From Jeotgalibaca caeni (GTDB taxonomy: Bacteria > Bacillota > Bacilli > Lactobacillales > Aerococcaceae), in contig NZ_JARBEA010000008.1 in assembly GCF_028863945.1 (NCBI RefSeq), positions 1-62,815 on the forward strand: a DNA stretch of 62,815 bases, written 5' to 3'. Of this stretch, positions 27,484 through 35,479 are shown in pieces. Every line of letters starts with the position of its first letter. Position 1 is the first letter of the stretch. The notes below the pieces were generated by a model, which worked only from the letters and a program-made list of their open reading frames with translations, did no database searches and had not been told where the DNA came from. Position numbers and translations under genes: made by a program.

Positions 27484-28431
27484 TTGCAAAAAGACCTAAT
27501 ATCCATCATTATCCCATGCTTCAACGAAGAAGAAATGGTGCCGCTTTTCTATGAAAAAATATTTGAAATCATGGAAGGCACCGCCATAGTAGATTTTGAG
27601 CTATTATTTATTAACGATGGATCATCTGATCAAACGTTATCTATTTTAAGAGAACTCGCCACAACTGATTCGCGCGTGCATTATTTTTCTTTTTCCCGCA
27701 ACTTTGGTAAGGAAGCAGCCATCTATGCCGGCCTGCAGCACGCGGAGGGCGATTATGTGGCGGTGATGGACGTAGACTTACAAGATCCGCCTGAACTGCT
27801 GCCTTCGATGTACCGCACGCTTAAAACAGAAGATTATGACTGTGTCGGCACCAAACGGGTTAACCGGGAGGGCGAGCCGCGGATTCGATCTTTCTTCGCC
27901 AAATATTTTTATAAACTCATTAATCGCATCTCCGACACCGATATAGTCGATGGGGCACGTGATTATCGGTTAATGACGCGTAAAATGGTGGACGCTGTTT
28001 TAGAAATGACTGAGTACAACCGTTTTTCGAAAGGAATATTCAGTTGGGTCGGCTTCGAGACAAAGTACTTAGAGTACAGCAACGTAGAGCGCCATGCCGG
28101 GAAAACTTCGTGGTCCTTTTGGGGACTGTTCAAATATTCGCTTGATGGAATCGTTGCTTTTAGCGAGGTTCCGCTCGCGATTGCCTCTTTTATCGGTTTT
28201 ATCACCTTTGTCATCGCAATTTTATTAGCTCTCTTTTTCGCAATTCGAACCTTAATTTTCGGGAACGAAACAAGTGGCTGGACGTCTTTGATGGTGATGA
28301 TTCTAGGAATGGGCGGGCTGCAGCTGCTTTGCCTGGGGATTGTTGGGAAGTATATCGGCCAAACTTTTTTAGAGACGAAGAAACGTCCGGTTTATATTTT
28401 GAAGGAAACGGATGAGGATTGGAAACAATAA
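27484..28431 (+). CDS. GtrB/DPM1-like glycosyltransferase family 2
   Basis: A 315-residue membrane GT2 that probably loads a sugar on undecaprenyl phosphate. The catalytic part has ISIIIPCFNEEEMVP, INDGSSDQT, FSRNFGKEAA and MDVDLQDPPE; two C-terminal hydrophobic helices follow (about 230-255 and 270-295). The TTG at 27484 was chosen because GGAG lies 9 nt upstream and family members start here; an ATG at 27427 in frame has no binding site. The next gene is a GtrA flippase, so the pair may move a lipid-linked sugar to the outside to decorate a wall polymer. Confidence 0.87.
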   Translation: MQKDLISIIIPCFNEEEMVPLFYEKIFEIMEGTAIVDFELLFINDGSSDQTLSILRELATTDSRVHYFSFSRNFGKEAAIYAGLQHAEGDYVAVMDVDLQDPPELLPSMYRTLKTEDYDCVGTKRVNREGEPRIRSFFAKYFYKLINRISDTDIVDGARDYRLMTRKMVDAVLEMTEYNRFSKGIFSWVGFETKYLEYSNVERHAGKTSWSFWGLFKYSLDGIVAFSEVPLAIASFIGFITFVIAILLALFFAIRTLIFGNETSGWTSLMVMILGMGGLQLLCLGIVGKYIGQTFLETKKRPVYILKETDEDWKQ

Positions 28432-28459
28432 AACGAATGTATCGTAGAGGAGGGATTGG

Positions 28460-29326
28460 GTGCAAAACATCCTAGTAGTGGTGAACGCCCAAGGAGAAGA
28501 GCCGGGGTTGCCGATGTTCGTCAAACACTTGGCGGATAACGGATTAGTGGTGCAAGTGGAACCAGGGAACCTGGAAGGCTATGCGAGCGTCATTACCGTT
28601 GATTACCAAAAAGGGTACACGGTATCCGATGTTCTCCACATTGCTGAAAAAATAAAAAATGATTCCTCTAAGGTGTACATGGGTTCACAGCCAAAACAAA
28701 CAAGAGGACAAAAAATATTGAGCAACTTATTTTGGTTTATTCAAAGCAAACGCATCTTGGATATCCAGAGCAGCCTGCGGGGCTACCCAGTAGCGGTTTA
28801 TGAATCCATTCAACAGGAACAGAATCAACTGAATACCTTGATTGAGGTTGTACGCCAGAAAGTGCCGATTGAAGAAGTGGCGCTCCCATCTTCTAGTTTG
28901 AAACCTAATAAGTCATCCTTAGAAGATATCTGGATTTTATTCCGTACGTTTTTCAAGTATGTCCTGTCTTCGTTTGCTTCATTTTTGGTTGATATTTCTT
29001 TGTTCCAGCTGATGATTTTCACTTTGAACGCAGTGGACGATGACTTTCGCATCCTGGCCGCAACGGCTATCGCGCGGGTCGTATCTTCGGTTGTGAACTT
29101 TTTGATTAACAAGCACCTGGTCTTCCAGAATAAAGGGGATCACAAAGTTCCAGCGGTGAAGTACTTTACGCTGGTTGTAGTGGAAATGGTGGCCTCCGGG
29201 CTGCTTGTGACCGGAATTTACCGCTTGTTCCGATTGCCGGAGACGCTGATTAAGCTGGTCGTTGATTTGGCACTCTTTTTTACTGGGTATTTGATTGAAA
29301 AAGTATTTATTTTTGACCGAGATTAA
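28460..29326 (+). CDS. GtrA-family membrane protein with decayed N-terminal transferase remnant
   Basis: 288 residues. The last 125 or so form four hydrophobic helices with the GtrA pattern (FFKYVLSSFASFLVDISLF, SSVVNFLINKHLVF), expected to flip a polyprenyl-phosphate sugar. The first 150 are soluble. The segment TVSDVLHIAEKI...VYMGSQ...ILDIQSSLRGYP resembles the back half of a GT2 domain as found in GT2-GtrA fusions, but the catalytic nucleotide and DxD motifs are gone. So this looks like a fusion whose transferase half decayed while a separate GtrB-like gene serves upstream. Starts at GTG 28460 behind GGAGGG. Confidence 0.8.
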   Translation: MQNILVVVNAQGEEPGLPMFVKHLADNGLVVQVEPGNLEGYASVITVDYQKGYTVSDVLHIAEKIKNDSSKVYMGSQPKQTRGQKILSNLFWFIQSKRILDIQSSLRGYPVAVYESIQQEQNQLNTLIEVVRQKVPIEEVALPSSSLKPNKSSLEDIWILFRTFFKYVLSSFASFLVDISLFQLMIFTLNAVDDDFRILAATAIARVVSSVVNFLINKHLVFQNKGDHKVPAVKYFTLVVVEMVASGLLVTGIYRLFRLPETLIKLVVDLALFFTGYLIEKVFIFDRD

Positions 29327-29389
29327 GCGTATTGCTTGCGTTTCGCTGTCCTCCTTCGTAAACTAGTTTTTACGAAAGAAGGTTGGGTT

Positions 29390-30490
29390 ATGAAACGGTT
29401 GAAAGTATTTGATGGACTGCGCGGCTTGGCTGCGGTTGTAGTCATGCTGTTCCACGTTTTGACGTGGACGGAAGTGGGGCACGCAGCAAATTATCAGCAA
29501 TCATTTTTGAATATAAGTTGGAAAGCATGGACGGTGACCCCTCTGAAGTTGCTTTGGAGTGGGAATGAAGCCGTCATTTTATTTTACCTGATCGGCGGCT
29601 TTGTTTTGGTCAAACCGTACCTTGAAGGGCGCGAACTCCATTTTCCTTCCTTTTTCCAAAAACGTTTTACCCGCTTGGTGGTGCCGTACTGGGCTGTGTT
29701 GACGGCAACGCTATTGTGTATCGCGGTCTTTGGGGAAATGAAAGAGGGGATTGTGCTGAGTGGTTCGTTTGATGCGAAATGGGCGGAAGTACCGAGTGTG
29801 GCGGAAGTCGTGGGACAGTTCTTTGTGTGGGACGCGAATCTGGATGTCACGGCAGGTGCGTTCTGGAGCATTGTGCAGGAGTGGCGCATTTCCTTGGTGA
29901 TGCCGGTGGTAGGGATCTTGTTGTACCGCTATTCAACGGGAAGGGTAGTCATTGGCGTACTGGCTTTGAACCGTATACTCGCACTTTTATTAGAAGAGGC
30001 GCCAAGTTTGCACCGAACGAATTATTACTTCCTTTATTTCTTGGCTGGCGCAGTATTGTGTAAACACTTTGACGAAATATGCTCGTGGTTCCGGAAGCAT
30101 AGCTGGCTGGGCTGGCTCTCACTCGTTTTGATTCCGATTCAATGGGTGCTGATGGGAGTGGGCGTAGATATCGGCCGCCGCCAATCGCTGATACTTACGT
30201 CAATTGGCTTCATTTTGCTGATATTATGGGTCGTTGAATCGAAGACGCTGACCCGCTTCTTTGAATCAGCGTGGCTGCAATTTCTCGGCCGCATTTCCTT
30301 CAGCCTCTACTTGACGCACAGCACCTTTATCGTCCTCTTCACCACCATCTTCGGCCAATTATTCGATCCAACTACGATGTTGATGGTATCGCCTCTATTC
30401 GCGATCTGGTTCGCCTGGATTTGGTACGAGCGGGTAGAACAAGGACTTTTACAGCTGAAAATATTGCGAACACCTTTGTTTGCGAAATAA
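29390..30490 (+). CDS. Membrane acyltransferase 3 (OafA/YrhL-type)
   Basis: 366 residues with about ten hydrophobic helices. The opening LKVFDGLRGLAAVVVMLFHVL contains the conserved histidine of the acyltransferase 3 family, and RFTRLVVPYWA is the usual second motif. Such proteins O-acetylate surface polysaccharides or peptidoglycan. ATG 29390 follows AGAAGG at 7 nt; an upstream in-frame start at 29336 has no binding site. A small hairpin (29355-29376) sits just before that site and could affect translation. The stop codon overlaps the first unit of the hairpin array at 30489. Confidence 0.87.
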   Translation: MKRLKVFDGLRGLAAVVVMLFHVLTWTEVGHAANYQQSFLNISWKAWTVTPLKLLWSGNEAVILFYLIGGFVLVKPYLEGRELHFPSFFQKRFTRLVVPYWAVLTATLLCIAVFGEMKEGIVLSGSFDAKWAEVPSVAEVVGQFFVWDANLDVTAGAFWSIVQEWRISLVMPVVGILLYRYSTGRVVIGVLALNRILALLLEEAPSLHRTNYYFLYFLAGAVLCKHFDEICSWFRKHSWLGWLSLVLIPIQWVLMGVGVDIGRRQSLILTSIGFILLILWVVESKTLTRFFESAWLQFLGRISFSLYLTHSTFIVLFTTIFGQLFDPTTMLMVSPLFAIWFAWIWYERVEQGLLQLKILRTPLFAK

Positions 30491-30635
30491 AGTCTGAAGA
30501 TGGGAGAAAAATATTCTCTGGTCTTCAGACTTTTTGATTAAAGTCTGAAGATGAGTGCAAAAAAACTTCTGGTCTTCAGAGTTTTGCTCCAAAGTCTGAA
30601 GACCAGAAGGATAGGGTAGCTCCATCTTCACTTTT
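30489..30635. repeat. Three-unit hairpin array, family 1 (NERD-2 3' array)
   Basis: Units at 30489-30533, 30540-30584 and 30591-30635, each 45 bp and starting exactly 51 bp apart. Each is a hairpin with AAAGTCTGAAGA and TCTTCAGACTTT arms; the third is inverted in arm order and imperfect. An inner asymmetry (GATGAG on one side, CTGGTC on the other) distinguishes the arms. Units 2 and 3 can also pair with each other through CTTCTGGTCTTCAGA. The last arm contains the NERD-2 stop codon (30628-30630). It lies between converging genes and could also end transcription. The same family occurs at 53912-54008. Confidence 0.9.
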
Positions 30636-31476
30636 TACGTTCAAATAGAGTGTGTATGGTTCTTTTAGAAATCATTCCTCCACACCATTCATACATGTTT
30701 TGCACCGAAACTTTCTTATCAGGAAAAAGAATATGGTATTCATCCATCATCCGTAAAAAAGCTTGAGTTTTCGAGTTTTTATAAGCGCATTTTCTACATT
30801 GAACGGTTCTACCACTCACAGCATTCATCGACACACGACAGGACGGGCAGAAGATGCCTTTTTTCAAATTATCATATTCATATTTCATCATTTGAAGAGC
30901 AGTATAAGGATTATCCTCCGTGTGAAAATCTGCCACCATTTGCGCCAGCTTCTCTACTTTGACCAAACTTCCGCGCGAGATTTTTTCCAAATACGGTTTA
31001 ATTTGTGGATGCAATAATATCGGTAAATCCGGATGGTGTCCATAAATTATCATATCTGGATTAATAAAAACTAAGTTGGCAACAACTGGAATACGGATAT
31101 GATGCAACAATAATTTTTTCTCCAATAACACCTTAGCCCGCTCCAGCCGCTCCAACGGGTTATTAACCAACCGTTCTTGGTTATGATACAAAATACCATC
31201 ACGCACCATAATCTGACCGTCAAAATTTTTAACATCAAACAAATAAAGCGTGTATTCCGTCACAAGCAGTGTATCGAGCTGCGCGGTCTGTCCTTCTTTT
31301 ATCGTCAGGTCATTAATGGTAACAAAATCCTTCGTAAAGGAATCAAAACAACACTCACCTTCATATCCCCTGACTCCTTGCCAATAACTCCGCTCCTCTT
31401 CCTTACTAAACGCCATCCTGCCTCTCAAGCACTCCATCACGCACAAACTCTTCGGCTTCTCACGTACTTTTTTCAA
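30628..31476 (-). CDS. NERD nuclease-related protein with zinc ribbon (NERD-2)
   Basis: 282 residues. The NERD domain (about 35-165) has GYEGECCFD, AQLDTLLV and YLFDVKNFDG, the expected PD-(D/E)XK-like acids and lysine, here with Asp in place of the usual Glu. A zinc ribbon follows (CPSC...CRKC, about 215-235), then a C-terminal helical segment with MYEWCGGMISKRTIHTLF, possibly a helix-turn-helix. It starts at TTG 31476 behind GGAGG. It is a single minus-strand gene between plus-strand genes. Upstream is the block shared with the other NERD genes; its stop lies inside a hairpin array. DNA binding or cleavage is inferred from the family; the role is unknown. Confidence 0.85.
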   Translation of the reverse strand: MKKVREKPKSLCVMECLRGRMAFSKEEERSYWQGVRGYEGECCFDSFTKDFVTINDLTIKEGQTAQLDTLLVTEYTLYLFDVKNFDGQIMVRDGILYHNQERLVNNPLERLERAKVLLEKKLLLHHIRIPVVANLVFINPDMIIYGHHPDLPILLHPQIKPYLEKISRGSLVKVEKLAQMVADFHTEDNPYTALQMMKYEYDNLKKGIFCPSCRVSMNAVSGRTVQCRKCAYKNSKTQAFLRMMDEYHILFPDKKVSVQNMYEWCGGMISKRTIHTLFERKK

Positions 31477-31490
31477 AAAAATCCCTCCTC

Positions 31491-31521
31491 CCTAATAGAT
31501 ACGCAAAAAAATGAGATTTCC
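31491..31521 (-). promoter_or_regulatory. Conserved NERD upstream block, copy 2
   Basis: On the plus strand: CCTAATAGATACGC, seven A, TGAGATTTCC. It aligns with the blocks at 829-858 and 39866-39895 and sits directly against the NERD-2 ribosome binding site. Confidence 0.5.
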
Positions 31522-31525
31522 ATTA

Positions 31526-31539
31526 TGTTACCGCTATCA
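31526..31539 (+). promoter_or_regulatory. Candidate catabolite/maltose operator before the neopullulanase gene
   Basis: TGTTACCGCTATCA fits the cre consensus (WTGNAANCGNWNNCW) with one mismatch. The same core occurs in inverted orientation before the alpha-glucosidase (50798-50811) and with one change before malE (54092-54105). It is probably read by CcpA or the LacI-type regulator encoded at 48922. Confidence 0.55.
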
Positions 31540-31610
31540 TTATGCAAAACTCTTGTAGTATTTGATAGGTTTGATAAGATTGAAATCGAATAGACGAGAG
31601 GAGGGCGAAA

Positions 31611-33410
31611 ATGGAAACAGCAGCATTTTACCACCGTCCAGAGAGTGAGTATTGCTACATCTATGCGCCAGGGCACGTACACGTCCGGCTACGCACGAAA
31701 AAAGGGGACGTAGCGAAAGTGGGCTTCATCCAAGGAGACCCGTTTAATTTACATTTGAAAGATTGGTATGAGGAAGAACTGGAAATGGAGCTGATGGCGT
31801 CCACAGACTTGCACGACTATTGGTTGATTGACACCGATGAGTACGTGAAGCGGATGGCCTATGCGTTCCATATTTACGGAACAGATGGTTCGGACGTTAT
31901 TTACAATGACCGCGGGGTGTTCCCGTATTTGAAGGAGTCATTGACCAACTCGGGCTTATACTTCCGCCTGCCATACTTCCATGAAACGGACCGCTTCAAG
32001 GCGCCGGATTGGGTAAAGAAAACCGTCTGGTACCAAATTTTCCCGGAGCGTTTCAAAAATGGCAATCCGAAAAATGATCCAGAAGGGGTACTCCCTTGGG
32101 ACAGCAAAGAAGAATTGACAACGGTTGACTTTTACGGCGGAGACTTGCAAGGGATTCTTGATGGGCTCGATTACTTGGAAGATTTGGGGATTAATGGAAT
32201 CTACATGACGCCTATTTTTACTGCGCCGTCGAACCACAAGTACGATACAACCGACTATTACGAAATCGATCCTCATTTTGGGGACAAAGCTTTGTTCCGG
32301 AAATTGGTCGAGGAAGCGCACAGTCGCGGGATGCGGGTGATGCTGGATGCAGTGTTCAACCACATTGGTGCCGAATCGATCCAGTGGCGTGACGTGGCGG
32401 AGTACCAAGAGGAGTCTCGCTATAAGGATTGGTTCCATATCCGCGAGTTCCCTGTGCCAAGCGCAGAGGAAATCCAAGCGCACGGTCCGGTTTATATGGA
32501 GCATGCGGAAAACTTGCCGTACGAAACGTATTCGTACGTGCCGATGATGCCAAAAATTAATACGCATAACCCAGAAGTGCAAGAATACTTGTTAAACATC
32601 GCCACTTATTGGATTAAGGAATTCGATATCGACGGCTGGCGCCTTGATGTTGCGAATGAAGTGGATCACGCATTCTGGCGCAAGTTCAATACCGCTTGTA
32701 CGAGTTTGAAACCAGATTTCTATTTGCTTGGTGAAATTTGGACCTCGTCCCGTTCTTGGTTGCGCGGGGATGAATTCCACGGGGTAATGAACTATTCGCT
32801 CGTCGGGAACATCAGCGATTTCTTTGTTGGCAAAACCATTCCAGCTCGAAAAATGGCGAACGTCCTGAACGAACAATTGATGCAATACCGTAAACAAACA
32901 CACGAAACCATGTTTAATATGCTCGACTCCCATGACACGCCGCGGATTTTGACGATGGCGGAAGGGAACGTCGATTTGGTGAAATCAACCTTAGCCTTCA
33001 TGTTTTTGATGCACGGTTCTCCTTGTATTTATTACGGAACTGAAGTCGGGATGGTCGGTGGAGCAGATCCGCAAAACCGCCGCTGCATGGTCTGGGAAGA
33101 AGAACGCCAAGACCGCGACATGTATGACTTTACCAAACAGCTGATTCAGTTGCGCAAAGAATACCAACCACTCCTGTCATACGGCAACTTGCGTTGGGAA
33201 CTCGTATTGGATGAAGAAAAGGTAGTCGGCGTGAAGCGCATCTTGGGTGAAGACCAAATCATCGGCTACTTTAACCAAGGCTGGGAAGACTATACCATTC
33301 CGCACAAAGCGAACACGGAAGTCATTTTCCATCATTTGAGTAACGAGTTGGCGGGTGAATCATTGATTGCACCGAATGGCTTTAGTATTCACCGTGTGAA
33401 ATCAGAATAA
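31611..33410 (+). CDS. Neopullulanase/cyclomaltodextrinase (GH13)
   Basis: A 599-residue cytoplasmic alpha-glucan hydrolase without signal peptide. The N-terminal 120 residues fit the CBM34-like domain of this subgroup (YHRPESEYCYIY start), then the catalytic barrel with DAVFNH, GWRLDVANE (nucleophile Asp), LLGEIW (acid/base Glu) and MLDSHD. The domain and length match NplT/maltogenic amylase. It would open cyclodextrins or cut maltodextrins and pullulan to short sugars for the maltose phosphorylase. GAGAGGAGGG precedes the ATG. An operator shared with other maltose genes lies about 75 nt upstream. Confidence 0.9.
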   Translation: METAAFYHRPESEYCYIYAPGHVHVRLRTKKGDVAKVGFIQGDPFNLHLKDWYEEELEMELMASTDLHDYWLIDTDEYVKRMAYAFHIYGTDGSDVIYNDRGVFPYLKESLTNSGLYFRLPYFHETDRFKAPDWVKKTVWYQIFPERFKNGNPKNDPEGVLPWDSKEELTTVDFYGGDLQGILDGLDYLEDLGINGIYMTPIFTAPSNHKYDTTDYYEIDPHFGDKALFRKLVEEAHSRGMRVMLDAVFNHIGAESIQWRDVAEYQEESRYKDWFHIREFPVPSAEEIQAHGPVYMEHAENLPYETYSYVPMMPKINTHNPEVQEYLLNIATYWIKEFDIDGWRLDVANEVDHAFWRKFNTACTSLKPDFYLLGEIWTSSRSWLRGDEFHGVMNYSLVGNISDFFVGKTIPARKMANVLNEQLMQYRKQTHETMFNMLDSHDTPRILTMAEGNVDLVKSTLAFMFLMHGSPCIYYGTEVGMVGGADPQNRRCMVWEEERQDRDMYDFTKQLIQLRKEYQPLLSYGNLRWELVLDEEKVVGVKRILGEDQIIGYFNQGWEDYTIPHKANTEVIFHHLSNELAGESLIAPNGFSIHRVKSE

Positions 33411-33417
33411 AATAATG

Positions 33418-33445
33418 AAGACGACCAAATCCAAATGGTCGTCTT
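33418..33445 (+). terminator. Terminator after the neopullulanase gene
   Basis: AAGACGACCA pairs perfectly with TGGTCGTCTT across an 8-nt loop. The T run is short, so it may be modest or bidirectional. Confidence 0.75.
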
Positions 33446-33480
33446 TATGCTATAATTTTTAAGTAAAAGGGGGCGAGCGG

Positions 33481-34596
33481 ATGTTAGTGGAAGTAGTGGT
33501 CAAAAACTTTTATTCCTTTCGTGATGAAACGGTTTTTTCCATGGTAGCGTCAACGATTCCCGAGCACCCGGCGACGGTGAGCGAGCGGGGCGACTTAACT
33601 TTGTCCAAAGTCAGCGCCATTTACGGGGCTAACGCTAGTGGGAAGAGTAATTTACTGCGGGCAGTGAACGTGATTCGGGCAGGTCTTTTTGGGGAAAAAG
33701 GGGACTGGCTGGAAGAAATGGAGCCATTCCATCTGGATGCACAAACGGAACTGCAGGATTCATGCTTGGAAATGAGCTTTCTCCTTGAAGGGGAATTGTA
33801 CCGCTACGGCTTCCATGCGAATAAGCAGGCGGTGACTGAAGAATACTTATATTTGGAAACTACGGAAACAAAACAAATTTTTCATCATACAGATTCCAGA
33901 AGTCAGTTGGCGTTCAAAGACCAGATTCAAGACTATCCAGCCATCCAGCGTTGGTTTCAAGCTATGCAGGTCATTCTGCATACTCAAAATGTGGAGCGGA
34001 CCGTTTCCAAAGCTCGTCTCCATTTGGAAAAGTACAAGCACAATTTATTGACCCTGATTCAAGTTGCTGACCCGTCGATTCATGACGTGGAAATGAAAGA
34101 CAGCGAGTTTTATGTAATCAAGTTGAAGAAACAAGCAGATGGAACGTTTGAACCGATTCGCCAAGGATTTCTTTTCCAAGATGTGGAGTCGATGGGGACA
34201 GTAAAACTACTCGCTCTAGCAGGTCCGATTATTGAGGCACTGGAGCAGGGAAGTTTATTGTTAGTCGATGAAATGGATCAAAGCTTCCACACCTTGATGA
34301 CTCGATATGTCTTGGAGCTATTTCGCGGCGAGTTCAACAAAAAGGGTGCCCAGCTTATTTTTTCTACGCATGATATTTCTAATCTGCGCAGCGAATTGTT
34401 CCGCCGTGACCAGATCTGGTTTGTGGAAAAGAAACGCGAAGGGAACAGCGAACTTGTTTCACTGGTGGAATATCAGTTTGATGATACAGAACGCAAGAAT
34501 ACCTTTGATTTTTACCGCAACTATTTGAACGGCAAATACGGCGCTGTGCCATTTGTACCGCCAGCAGATTGGTGGGTGGACAATGGCGAGGCGTAA
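33481..34596 (+). CDS. AAA15/AAA21-type ATPase of a putative AbiL-like defence pair
   Basis: 371 residues of the ABC/SMC-like overcoming-lysogenization type. VKNFYSFRDETVF opens the domain; Walker A is GANASGKSNLL (about residue 49-59), Walker B LLLVDEMDQSFH, and the later STHD holds the switch histidine. The next gene, which overlaps by 14 nt, is RloB-like. AAA15 plus RloB pairs occur in phage defence such as AbiLi/AbiLii and Rlo genes of restriction loci. AAGGGGGCGAG precedes the ATG. Defence is inferred from this pairing; it could also be another nucleic-acid process. Confidence 0.8.
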   Translation: MLVEVVVKNFYSFRDETVFSMVASTIPEHPATVSERGDLTLSKVSAIYGANASGKSNLLRAVNVIRAGLFGEKGDWLEEMEPFHLDAQTELQDSCLEMSFLLEGELYRYGFHANKQAVTEEYLYLETTETKQIFHHTDSRSQLAFKDQIQDYPAIQRWFQAMQVILHTQNVERTVSKARLHLEKYKHNLLTLIQVADPSIHDVEMKDSEFYVIKLKKQADGTFEPIRQGFLFQDVESMGTVKLLALAGPIIEALEQGSLLLVDEMDQSFHTLMTRYVLELFRGEFNKKGAQLIFSTHDISNLRSELFRRDQIWFVEKKREGNSELVSLVEYQFDDTERKNTFDFYRNYLNGKYGAVPFVPPADWWVDNGEA

Positions 34597-35182
34597 ATAT
34601 CAACGAAAAGTAGCGACCCGTTTGCCGGAGAAGACCTTTTTGATTGTCTGTGAAGGCAGTAAAACGGAGCCCAATTACTTCCGCAGCTTCCCGGTTTTGT
34701 CGGCGAACGTAGAAATTCATGGTACCGGCCGGAACACCTTGTCCTTGGTGCATTACGCCGAAGAAATTTTAGAGACTCGAACGGATGAGTTCGATGAAAT
34801 TTGGCTGGTGTTCGATAAGGATTCTTTTTCTGCCGTCAGTTTCAATAATGCAGTCGCCTTTTGTGAGGCACATCAGGAGAAAGGGTTTCGCGTCGCCTAT
34901 AGCAATGAGGCGTTCGAGCTGTGGTACTTGCTGCATTATGAGCTGATCGAAAAACCGGTCAGTCGGTTTGATTATGCCAGTATGCTGGCGAAGCGCATGA
35001 AGCGTCCGTACAAAAAGAATATACCGAATATGTATAACCGCTTGTTAACACGGCAGCCGGCAGCCATTGCCCATGCGAAAACGCTCTACCAAAATCGGTC
35101 CCAGTCGCCGGCAAAAGACAATCCTTCCACCACCGTTTTTCAGTTGGTTGAAGAGTTGAATCAACATCTGAGAAACGAATAG
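34583..35182 (+). CDS. RloB-like TOPRIM-fold protein (AbiLii-like partner)
   Basis: 199 residues of the RloB family. FLIVCEGSKTEPNYF has the conserved Glu, and WLVFDKDSF the conserved Asp pair, matching the acids of a TOPRIM-like nuclease. The N-terminus is strongly basic (MARRKYQRK), as usual. ATG 34583 was chosen over 34553 because family members start with this basic stretch. It overlaps the ATPase gene by 14 nt, so the two are made together. It is predicted to be the nucleic-acid-cleaving effector controlled by the ATPase. Confidence 0.82.
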   Translation: MARRKYQRKVATRLPEKTFLIVCEGSKTEPNYFRSFPVLSANVEIHGTGRNTLSLVHYAEEILETRTDEFDEIWLVFDKDSFSAVSFNNAVAFCEAHQEKGFRVAYSNEAFELWYLLHYELIEKPVSRFDYASMLAKRMKRPYKKNIPNMYNRLLTRQPAAIAHAKTLYQNRSQSPAKDNPSTTVFQLVEELNQHLRNE

Positions 35183-35192
35183 GAGGAAGGAT

Positions 35193-35447
35193 ATGTATAC
35201 CAATCAATTTTTAGGCATGGAATTTACAGAAGAGAAAAATGGAGTGGTCTTCCATTTTTTGAATGGGAACAGGCTTGCGGAGGAATACATTTTTAAGAAA
35301 CCAGAAGAAGCGACTCGTTTTTACATGATATGCTTGCGCTTCTTTGATGAATTCGCTGAAGAAGATCCAGTCATGCAGCAAGATATGTTCCGCAGTTTTC
35401 TGAAAAATAATCTGATGAAGATGAAATATTTGAAGAGGGTATACTAA
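35193..35447 (+). CDS. Small acidic protein in the AbiL-like operon, unknown
   Basis: 84 residues that I do not recognise. ATG 35193 follows TAGGAGGAAGG at ideal distance, 10 nt after the RloB gene, and ends at a bidirectional terminator. The protein has a beta-like first third (FTEEKNGVVFHFLNG) and helical remainder with many Phe and Met (FFDEFAEEDPVMQQDMF). No signal peptide or membrane segment. It is a possible third component or regulator of the defence pair, inferred from operon position only. Confidence 0.7.
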   Translation: MYTNQFLGMEFTEEKNGVVFHFLNGNRLAEEYIFKKPEEATRFYMICLRFFDEFAEEDPVMQQDMFRSFLKNNLMKMKYLKRVY

Positions 35448-35476
35448 AAAGACCAGCGGATTTCCGCTGGTCTTTT
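35447..35476. terminator. Bidirectional terminator between AbiL-like operon and amidase
   Basis: AAAAGACCAGCGGA pairs with TCCGCTGGTCTTTT with a 2-nt loop as written; the flanking A and T runs let it work in both directions for the converging genes. Confidence 0.92.
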
Positions 35477-35479
35477 GCC

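Noticed and set aside
31956-32582. Minus-strand ORF of 208 codons inside the neopullulanase gene
   Set aside because: A shadow of the GH13 gene: Arg/His/Val-rich translation, no binding site, no domain.
35447-35476. The GACCAGCGGA hairpin as another family-1 repeat unit
   Set aside because: It shares only CTGGTCTT with the family, lacks the AAAGTCTGAAGA arm, and is fully explained as a bidirectional terminator.
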